IMG/VR virus record: IMGVR_UViG_3300018432_000036
Span: 1-29,219 of that record
Reading direction: 5' to 3' (one strand)
Source: a virus
DNA: 29,219 nucleotides
Every line of letters begins with the position of its first letter. Positions within the stretch are counted from its first letter, which is position 1. The position numbers were made by a program, and so were the translations under genes. Shown here one piece after another: positions 6,675-12,575 of the stretch. Below the pieces are notes generated by a model. It searched no databases. It was not told the DNA's origin and saw only the letters and a program-made list of their open reading frames with translations.

Positions 6675-8288
6675 ATGTCGCTGGTGACATACGTCGGTCC
6701 GTACGCAAGCGTGACCGTCAACTACAACGGGATCGGCTACCTGGCCCCGCGCAATCTCTCGATCAGCGTCCCCGACGCGCTCGAGGCCCTACTCCTCGGC
6801 CAACCCGTCAACTGGGAAGACGGCGGCGACGGTGCCCCCGGCTTCATCCCGCCGGACGATCCCGACTGGCGGACGATCTCGATCGACCTCAACGGTGCGG
6901 GCGACGTCATCGTGCGCGACGACGAGTCGCCCACCGGCTTCGGCCTCAGCGACTCGGTCCTCACGGAGGGCGTACTCGAGGGCGCTCTCGAGCCCATCGA
7001 GACTCAGCTCAGTGCGCTGGAAAGCGGTAGTGCCTGGGATGACGGTGCTGACGGTCGCGTACTGACCTTTGGCCCCGGTGGAGTGATTTGGAGTGCGCCA
7101 CCCAGTGGCGCGCCGGTTGCCATTGCACAGGGGCTCCGCGCCGTGCGCGACGCGGAATATGCGGCGGTCATGGCGTCCCCGCCGACGATCGCACTGAGTG
7201 CCGCGAACGCGGCCACGTCGATCGCTTCGGCGGTCGAATATGCCCACACCAACGGCGTCTTTCGTTGGTCTGGCGGCAAGGTGGTCACGCTGGCGATCTA
7301 CCCGAACTACAAGGGCATAGGCCCTGTCGTCAGCGACGCCAACTGGCTTGACGACGCTGGCTTCCAGGTGGAGTTTCTGACGGACGCCACGCAGTTCGAG
7401 CAGGTCGCGTTTGGCAAGCTCGGTGTCTGCCGTGTATGGGTCGATGATCGGCCCGCGACGGCGGGTCATACGACGCTCGGCCCTGCGGATGGCAACTTCT
7501 ACCGGCTGCTTGTCTCCTCGCTTGCGGCGGGCACCAAGGCGATCAGGATCGAGTACAGCACGGCCAACCAGCTCGGTCCGGTCCGCGTTCCTACAGGTTC
7601 AGTGATAACCGCTGTCGCGGGATCTGTTGGGCCGAAGTTGATCGCGATCACCGACTCTTACGGGGATGGGCCGAACCCAGATAGCTTCAATGACCTGTTC
7701 AAGCGAGCGGGTCGTCTGCTCGGTATCAGGGATACCCGCGTGTCTCCTTCGGGCGGGACCGGCAATATGAATCCTGGCCCGTTCAGCCGCGTCAAGTTCC
7801 GGTCACGCGTCCAAGAAGTCATGCTGAACTACACGCCTGATATCGCGCTGGTGGCCGGGGGAATCAACGACTCCGATAGGCATACCTCGGCGATCTATCC
7901 GGCCGGGGCGGCAACAGCGCTGACCGTACTGGGGACGGAGGCGGCCGCGCTGTACGACGCAATCCGTTCTGGCTCCCCGACATCGGCGCTGGTTGTCGTG
8001 GGTCCGTGGTGGCCCAACGAGAACCCCACGAACAACGCGGCGGGATCGGACGTGATCGGCGTTCGCGACACGATCGAGGCCAAGGCCCTCGCTGCCGGGG
8101 CGATTTTCATTGATCCGATCGGGGAGCAGTGGATCACGGGGACTGGGCGTGTTGGGACGCCCGCTGGGAACGGCAACGCCGACTACTACATATCTTCGGA
8201 CGGCACCCACCCCTCGCCCGCTGGGCATGCGTACCTTGGCCGCAAGCTTGAGCAGGCTCTAGCCCCGTACGTGCCGCTGAGTGGATGA
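6675..8288 (+). CDS. Virion-associated SGNH/GDSL-type hydrolase
   Basis: The 537-residue protein has two parts. Residues ~1-115 resemble neighbouring structural proteins (YVGPYASVTVNYNGIG, a SISVPDALEALLLGQPV strand, GFIPPDDPDWRTISIDL). Residues ~320-530 form an SGNH hydrolase: block I ITDSYGDG with nucleophile S328 (Thr replaces the usual Gly before Asp), block III GGINDS with N398, and block V SDGTHPSPAGH with D509 and H512. This family includes carbohydrate esterases and acylhydrolases. In a phage particle it may remove acetyl or acyl groups from surface glycans. AGGAGG at 6663-6668 supports the start. Codon use becomes less G/C-biased from about 7015, suggesting the enzyme part was grafted on. 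The structural location (head fibre or decoration) is inferred from gene order. Confidence 0.8.
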   Translation: MSLVTYVGPYASVTVNYNGIGYLAPRNLSISVPDALEALLLGQPVNWEDGGDGAPGFIPPDDPDWRTISIDLNGAGDVIVRDDESPTGFGLSDSVLTEGVLEGALEPIETQLSALESGSAWDDGADGRVLTFGPGGVIWSAPPSGAPVAIAQGLRAVRDAEYAAVMASPPTIALSAANAATSIASAVEYAHTNGVFRWSGGKVVTLAIYPNYKGIGPVVSDANWLDDAGFQVEFLTDATQFEQVAFGKLGVCRVWVDDRPATAGHTTLGPADGNFYRLLVSSLAAGTKAIRIEYSTANQLGPVRVPTGSVITAVAGSVGPKLIAITDSYGDGPNPDSFNDLFKRAGRLLGIRDTRVSPSGGTGNMNPGPFSRVKFRSRVQEVMLNYTPDIALVAGGINDSDRHTSAIYPAGAATALTVLGTEAAALYDAIRSGSPTSALVVVGPWWPNENPTNNAAGSDVIGVRDTIEAKALAAGAIFIDPIGEQWITGTGRVGTPAGNGNADYYISSDGTHPSPAGHAYLGRKLEQALAPYVPLSG

Positions 8289-8365
8289 TCGCTTTGCGTC
8301 GGGAGCACTAGACCATTCGTTGAGCAGCGCCGCGGCGGCTGGCAGGATCCTGAGCCCATAGAAAC

Positions 8366-8394
8366 GCCCCCGCGACGCGCCAACGTCCGGGGGC
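8366..8394. terminator. Hairpin in the gap before the integrase gene
   Basis: GCCCCCG (8366-8372) is complementary to CGGGGGC (8388-8394), with a 15-base loop, in the 128-base gap 8289-8416. The gap otherwise shows no gene; a GCCGCGGCGGC-type inverted stretch lies at 8329-8340. The hairpin may terminate the upstream operon segment. An attachment site in this gap is possible but I cannot define one. Confidence 0.35.
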
Positions 8395-8416
8395 CGGCAC
8401 AGGAGATGACGCTCCC

Positions 8417-9085
8417 ATGCAGACCGACCGTACCGCGTTCAGCGGCACCCCGTTCAGCGCGCTTCACCGGGGCCGACGGCCCGGCAACGCCGGGCAGACC
8501 TATCCGGCGGACCCACCCAGCATCCTCGAAATCGTCGCTGTCCTGAAAGCGTGCGGCGCCACGCTCGCCGGCCAGCGACTGCGAGCGCTGATCATCGTGC
8601 TCTGGCGTTCCGGGCTACGAATCAGCGAAGCGCTCGCGCTGCAGGAGTCCGATCTCGACGAGCGCGCGAACAGCATCCTCGTCCGATCCGGCAAGGGCGG
8701 CAAGCGTCGCCTCATCGGGATGGACGACTGGGGCTGGCAGGAGCTGCGGCCCTGGATGCAGACACGTGAGCAGCTGCCCGTCGGGACCGTCTTCCCGGTC
8801 GTGCTCGGCGCGTCCGCCGGCAAGAAGTGGAGCCCATCCGGCGCCCGATCGGCGCTGCGGTTCGCCGCGGCACGCTCGTCGGTCCGCCGCAGGATCAACC
8901 CGCACGGCTTCCGCCACGCCCACGCCTGCGAGCTCGCTCGCGAAGGCGTCCCACTGCACCTCATCCAACGCCAGCTCGGCCACGCGAACCCCGGCATCAC
9001 GGCGATCTACCTGCAGGGCATCGCAGGTGTCGAAGTCATCGACGCGATGAGCGCCAGGCGCGCCCCGATGGTGCCCGCGATGTAG
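8417..9085 (+). CDS. Tyrosine recombinase (catalytic-domain integrase)
   Basis: This is a site-specific DNA recombinase that forms a 3'-phosphotyrosine link. All catalytic residues are visible in 222 aa: R68 (SGLRISEAL), K93 (SGKGGKRR), H163 and R166 (HGFRHAHA), H189 (LGHANPG) and nucleophile Y198 (ITAIYLQG). The protein is short: only ~45 residues precede the catalytic domain, so the usual SAM-like core-binding domain and arm-binding domain are mostly absent. AGGAG at 8401-8405 lies 11 bases from the ATG, a long spacing. It is embedded in the head/tail operon, between the SGNH protein and the head-tail adaptor, in the same orientation. It is XerC/D-like and could act in phage integration, resolve genome dimers, or be a selfish insertion. 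Confidence 0.9.
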   Translation: MQTDRTAFSGTPFSALHRGRRPGNAGQTYPADPPSILEIVAVLKACGATLAGQRLRALIIVLWRSGLRISEALALQESDLDERANSILVRSGKGGKRRLIGMDDWGWQELRPWMQTREQLPVGTVFPVVLGASAGKKWSPSGARSALRFAAARSSVRRRINPHGFRHAHACELAREGVPLHLIQRQLGHANPGITAIYLQGIAGVEVIDAMSARRAPMVPAM

Positions 9086-9108
9086 ACCACCACGCCGAAG
9101 GAGAGATC

Positions 9109-9702
9109 ATGAGCGTAACCCCGCTGTGCACGCTCGCCGAAGTCCGCGGCCGGCGACAGACGCCGGTCGCGAACACCGGACAGGACGCCGAGGTACAGCG
9201 GCTGATCGCGAGCCTCTCCTCGGCGATCGCCGAGGAGTACGAACGCGAGTTCACGCCAACCGACGCAGCCACGCGCACCTTCGAGTACGACGTCGACGAC
9301 GGCCCCCTGCTCAGCCTCACGCCATACGAGCTACGCACCGTCACCGAAGTGCTCACAGACGCCGACAGCGCCGACGTCGTGACGCTCGCCGCGGCCGACT
9401 ACCGGCTGCACCCCTACCCGTCGAAGCACGGCACCTTCCTCGCGCTGCGCTTCCGACCCGCGCTCGTCGCCACAAACGCACTGTGGGGCACGACGCTCGT
9501 CGAGATCACCGGCGACTGGGGATTCGACGAGATCCCCGACAACGTTCGCGAGGCCGCGATCGTCAGCGTCGTGCACAACATGCGCACCAGCGTCGGCCAG
9601 TACAGCGTCGCCGACGGCGCGGGCGGCGAGACCCGCTACGAACGCGTCGAGATCCCCCAAGCCGCGCGAGACCTGCTGCAGCCCTTCCGACGGATGGCCT
9701 GA
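9109..9702 (+). CDS. Head-tail connector (adaptor, gp6-like)
   Basis: The 197-residue protein starts at ATG 9109 with AAGGAG at 9098-9103. The frame is open upstream, but that part is a shadow of the integrase. It shows the pattern of head-tail adaptors: an N-terminal ITLAEVR-like helix start (CTLAEVRGRRQTP), the amphipathic helix DAEVQRLIASLSSAIAEEYEREF, then beta strands (TRTFEYDVDDGPLLSLTPY, TVTEVLTD), GDWGFDEIPDNVREAAIVSV and a C-terminal helix. Such proteins form the ring under the portal that joins the tail. The assignment rests on pattern and position, first gene after the head block. The stop overlaps the next ATG. Confidence 0.75.
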   Translation: MSVTPLCTLAEVRGRRQTPVANTGQDAEVQRLIASLSSAIAEEYEREFTPTDAATRTFEYDVDDGPLLSLTPYELRTVTEVLTDADSADVVTLAAADYRLHPYPSKHGTFLALRFRPALVATNALWGTTLVEITGDWGFDEIPDNVREAAIVSVVHNMRTSVGQYSVADGAGGETRYERVEIPQAARDLLQPFRRMA

Positions 9703-10145
9703 TGCCGGCAACCACGACGATCCCTGCCACGAAGGTCGCGCTGCTCGAACTGCTGCAGAACACCGTCAGCCTCGACGGCCTGCAGATCGAATGGGCCAGG
9801 CCCTCTGAGGACGCCCTGGCGCAGGAGGCGCTGTGGTTCGAGGGCACGAAGTCCACGCAGCAGCCGCAGGCGATCGGCAACCAACGCCGCGACGAGACCT
9901 ACGTCCTCGAGCTCGTCGTCTCGGTCCTACGCGACGGCGACGACCCGCAGGCCTGCGAGCTTCGAATGTGGGAGATCGTCGCCGACGTCGAGACGATCGT
10001 CCGCGCGAACACCCGACTGGGTGGCGGCACGATCCCCGGCCTCTTCGACATCCAATACGCCGGCGCGGATCAGACACCGACGCAAGCCCCCGGTCAGCGC
10101 GTCAGCGAAGCGCTCGTGCGCGTCGCCGCGCGCGGCCGCATCTGA
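9702..10145 (+). CDS. Probable tail terminator / neck protein
   Basis: A 147-residue protein starting at an ATG overlapping the previous stop (TGATG). It has the composition of tail-terminator proteins: an N-terminal helix (ATKVALLELLQNTVSL), a strand QIEWARPSE, a long beta hairpin (ETYVLELVVSVLRDGDDP), a helix with ELRMWEIVADVETIVRANTRL, and a C-terminal strand SEALVRVAARGRI. This matches the usual alpha-beta fold of gpU-like proteins that cap the tail tube. Position between connector and tube gene agrees. No clear separate head-closure (stopper) gene is seen. I am fairly sure it is a neck protein, less sure which one. Confidence 0.62.
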   Translation: MPATTTIPATKVALLELLQNTVSLDGLQIEWARPSEDALAQEALWFEGTKSTQQPQAIGNQRRDETYVLELVVSVLRDGDDPQACELRMWEIVADVETIVRANTRLGGGTIPGLFDIQYAGADQTPTQAPGQRVSEALVRVAARGRI

Positions 10146-10173
10146 GAAACCAACCGACCCCAGGAGGGTTCCC

Positions 10174-10569
10174 ATGAAGCAGAACGCCCGCTACGAGGGC
10201 GGCTCCGGCACCGGGGTCGATCTCACCGTGTTGCTCGTCGATGGGCAGCAGCGGCCACGCCACGTCGACCAGGGCGAAGCCCTGCCGACAGAGATCGCCG
10301 ACGCCGCCGTGGATCCGGAGTTCGTCGAGCGGCTGCTCGAGCAGGGCGACTGGCAGCCCACCGATCCGCACGCCTACTACGAAGCGATGACCGTCGATGA
10401 GCTGACGCCGCTCGCTGCTGACCTCGAGATCGAGGGCACCGGCGCCGACGGCAACATCCTCAAGAAGGACCTCGTCGACGGGCTCACCGCCGCACATCCG
10501 ACCGTCGCCGCAGATCCGATCGAGGACAACGACGACGACAACGACGACAACGAGGGCGGCACGTCATGA
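10174..10569 (+). CDS. Small protein with SAP/HeH-like helix-extension-helix motif
   Basis: This 131-residue protein is preceded by CAGGAGGG at 10161-10168. Residues ~70-108 (MTVDELTPLAADLEIEGTGA, then NILKKDLVDGLTA) fit the helix-extension-helix pattern of the SAP/HeH/Rho-N-like family. This is common in small phage proteins near the tail tube gene and often proposed to bind nucleic acid or protein. The N-terminal half is a probable beta domain. The C-terminal ~15 residues are almost pure Asp/Asn/Glu, a strongly acidic tail. The stop overlaps the tail tube ATG as ATGA. The role in the virion is unknown. Confidence 0.7.
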   Translation: MKQNARYEGGSGTGVDLTVLLVDGQQRPRHVDQGEALPTEIADAAVDPEFVERLLEQGDWQPTDPHAYYEAMTVDELTPLAADLEIEGTGADGNILKKDLVDGLTAAHPTVAADPIEDNDDDNDDNEGGTS

Positions 10570-11570
10570 CGCTGGCATCGGGTCTCGGGACCCAATTCGG
10601 ACTCACCAAGGAAGTCACCTACGGCACGCAGCTCGCCGCCACGAAGTTCTTCGAGATCGACAGCGCGGCGCTCGCCCTCGACCAGAACTACCAGGACAGC
10701 GTCGGACTGCGCGCCAACCGCATGTACGGCCCCTCCGGACGGATGCGCGCGACCACCAGGCAGGCCGCCGGCGGCGTGCCGATGGACGTGCCCACCAAGG
10801 GCTTCGGCGCGATCCTCGACCTCATGCACGGCCTCACGCCCACCGTAGTCCAGCAGGCCGCGACTCCGGCATACCTGCAAACCCACCTCATCGGCACCTC
10901 GATGCCGAACAAGAGCGCCTGCATCCAGACCAACAAGCCGACAACCCAGGCCGCCGACGTCGCGACGACCTACCCCGGATCGATCCTGACCGGCGCCTCG
11001 TTCAGCCTCGACGCCGCAGGGATGCTCAAGGTCAACCTCGCATGGGACAGCATGGACGAGCGGACGCTCGCGACGTCACCGGCTGGCCTCGCGCTTGCTG
11101 CCGCCGCCTACCCCAGCGGCGTCACGTCCTGGCTAGGAACCGTCACCGCTGTCATCACGCTCAACGGCACGCCAGTCGCCGTGGTGCGGTCACTGTCGCT
11201 CGACTGGGCCCAGCCCTATCGGACCGACCGCTTCTTCATCGGCTCTGGCGGCACGAAACAGAAGCCGATCCCCAACGGATTCCAGACGACCACCGGCAAC
11301 ATGGAGCTCGAGTGGTTCGACACCAGCGCCTACGCACTGTTCCGCTCAGGCGCCAAGGTCGCGCTCAGCTTCAGCTTCACCAACGACGTGATCTCCGGCA
11401 TCTACTCCGAGAACATCACGTTCACGCTGAGCGCCATCCAGATCCGCGGCAACAGCCCTGGCATCGACGGACCCGACGTCCTCAGCCAGACCGTGCCGTA
11501 CGTCGCCGGCGACGACGGCACCAACCCCCCGCTGAAGATCGAATACACCAGCACCGACACCGCCATCTAG
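10566..11570 (+). CDS. Major tail tube protein
   Basis: The 334-residue protein forms the stacked hexameric rings of the non-contractile tail. Evidence is the position directly upstream of the chaperone and tape measure genes, and a typical beta-rich sequence: an opening GLGTQFGLTKEVTYGT, then FFEIDSAALALDQNYQDS, GGVPMDVPTKGFGAILDLMHG, a long strand block with VRSLSLDWAQPYRTDRFFIG, TTGNMELEWFDTSAYALFRSG and a final FTLSAIQIRGNSP. This pattern matches siphophage tube proteins of actinophages. The ATG overlaps the previous stop. A dispersed palindrome begins right after the TAG stop. Confidence 0.82.
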   Translation: MTLASGLGTQFGLTKEVTYGTQLAATKFFEIDSAALALDQNYQDSVGLRANRMYGPSGRMRATTRQAAGGVPMDVPTKGFGAILDLMHGLTPTVVQQAATPAYLQTHLIGTSMPNKSACIQTNKPTTQAADVATTYPGSILTGASFSLDAAGMLKVNLAWDSMDERTLATSPAGLALAAAAYPSGVTSWLGTVTAVITLNGTPVAVVRSLSLDWAQPYRTDRFFIGSGGTKQKPIPNGFQTTTGNMELEWFDTSAYALFRSGAKVALSFSFTNDVISGIYSENITFTLSAIQIRGNSPGIDGPDVLSQTVPYVAGDDGTNPPLKIEYTSTDTAI

Positions 11571-11594
11571 GGGACCGGCAACGTTGCCGGTCCC
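11571..11594. repeat. Dispersed palindrome, copy 2 (after tail tube gene)
   Basis: A perfect 24-bp palindrome, the longest of the four copies, built on the core CGGCAACGTTGCCG with GGGAC/GTCCC outer arms. It begins on the base after the tail tube stop and ends 11 bases before the next ATG. As RNA it could fold into a 9-bp stem with an AACGUU loop. It sits where the ribosome site of the next gene would be expected. Confidence 0.9.
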
Positions 11595-11605
11595 GCGGTG
11601 CACCG

Positions 11606-12010
11606 ATGGCTGACGCGATCAAGGTCCCGGACCTCTACAAGATGCGGCGGGCCATGCGCGCGGTGGGCAAGGACGCTCTCCGCGAAGTGCAGGGCGTCAC
11701 GAAACGCGCTGCCGAAGTCGTCGCGGTCCAGGCCGGAAGGAACCAACCACGCGGCACCCGACCATTGAGTGACAGCTACCGCGGCAGAAAGCAACGGCTG
11801 GCCGATTCCTACCGGGCCAGCACCAGCGGCGCGCGCGGGCTCGTGCGAAGCAAGCTGCTCCACGGGCCGATCGAGGAGTACCGCCGCGGTGGACCGCACG
11901 CAGTCAACCGTGCCCTTGACGCCAAACAAGACGAAATCGCTGATGACCTCGAGCGCAGCTTTGACGAGCTGATGCGTCGCCACGGATTCCGCGGCGGCCC
12001 CGCGGCCTGA
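11606..12010 (+). CDS. HK97 gp10-like / minor tail-neck protein
   Basis: This 134-residue, strongly basic protein begins MADAIKVPDLYKMRRAMRAVG. A long N-terminal helix KDALREVQGVTKRAAEVVAVQA, then a basic loop, the segment LVRSKLLHGPIEEYRRGGPHAV and a C-terminal helix DEIADDLERSFDELMRRHG match the pattern of HK97-gp10-like proteins (...G..aP..TG.L..S.r...), although the usual position is upstream of the tube gene. No ribosome site is evident; the palindrome at 11571-11594 occupies that space. Translation may depend on coupling or on that structure. The function is assigned with moderate confidence. Confidence 0.6.
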   Translation: MADAIKVPDLYKMRRAMRAVGKDALREVQGVTKRAAEVVAVQAGRNQPRGTRPLSDSYRGRKQRLADSYRASTSGARGLVRSKLLHGPIEEYRRGGPHAVNRALDAKQDEIADDLERSFDELMRRHGFRGGPAA

Positions 12011-12042
12011 CCCCCCAACCTCAAAACCTGAGGGAGCACCAC

Positions 12043-12408
12043 ATGCCCGAAGCAACCTGTCCGTCCTGCGGCGAGCCGCTGCCCGAAAAGCCCGGCGCCG
12101 ACTCTCCCGTCCACATCAACGGCACGACGATCGACTTCGACGAGCTGTCCTACGCCGAGCGTCGCCAGATCAAGATTCTGGTGGCCGAGCTCGTCAAGCT
12201 GACCGATCCCGCCGGCGATCCCGAAGAGGACTACACCCAGGACGACATGCGCCTCGCGTTCGCGATCGTCTGCGCCAGGCGCACCACCCCGGAGTTCTCG
12301 ATCGAGGACGGACTCAACCTCAAGCCCGTCGACCTCCTCCCTCCTACGACGCCGCCACGCAAGCCGGCCGCCGCCAAGCACCGGCGCGCGAACGGCTCCT
12401 CGACCTAG
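12043..12408 (+). CDS. Tail assembly chaperone, short form
   Basis: This is the gene directly upstream of the tape measure, where siphophages encode chaperones that coat the tape measure during tail assembly. The 121-residue protein starts with a half zinc-ribbon (ATCPSCGEPLP), then FDELSYAERRQIKILVAELVKL and a helical acidic middle typical of gpG-like proteins. The last ~30 residues are basic and Pro-rich. GAGGGAG at 12030-12036 lies upstream of the ATG. The frame ends at TAG 12406-12408, but the -1 frame continues with good coding character to 12575, the classical arrangement for a frameshifted longer form. Confidence 0.78.
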   Translation: MPEATCPSCGEPLPEKPGADSPVHINGTTIDFDELSYAERRQIKILVAELVKLTDPAGDPEEDYTQDDMRLAFAIVCARRTTPEFSIEDGLNLKPVDLLPPTTPPRKPAAAKHRRANGSST

Positions 12409-12575
12409 CGCAACTCGAGGTAGACCCGCGGCCGCGATGGACCGCTGAGCTCGGCGCCACCTTCGGCTGGGCGGCACCCGAAGCGTTGGACCACCTGCGC
12501 CCCCACGAGCTGCAGGCGATGGAGCAGTTCTTGAGGCAACGCCGACACAAGGAGGCGAGCAATGTCGACACGTAA
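12339..12575 (+). CDS. Tail assembly chaperone, -1 frameshift extension
   Basis: The -1 frame has no start of its own but reads coherently through the short form's stop, giving ARERLLDLAQLEVDPRPRW, TAELGATFGWAAPEALDHL and a final helix HELQAMEQFLRQRRHKEAS before TAA at 12573-12575. This looks like the T domain of a gpG/gpGT-type pair, and its end overlaps the tape measure start by 14 bases. The shift point must lie before 12406. The -1 frame is open from at least 12291. I found no canonical X XXY YYZ heptamer. The run CTCCTCCCTCCT near 12334-12345 is the best weak candidate. Confidence 0.68.
   Translation, partial: PSYDAATQAGRRQAPARERLLDLAQLEVDPRPRWTAELGATFGWAAPEALDHLRPHELQAMEQFLRQRRHKEASNVDT

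Noticed and set aside
8289-8416. attP site next to the integrase
   Set aside because: I found no core flanked by arm-type repeats and no tRNA-like 3' end; the gap cannot be called an attachment site from this window alone.
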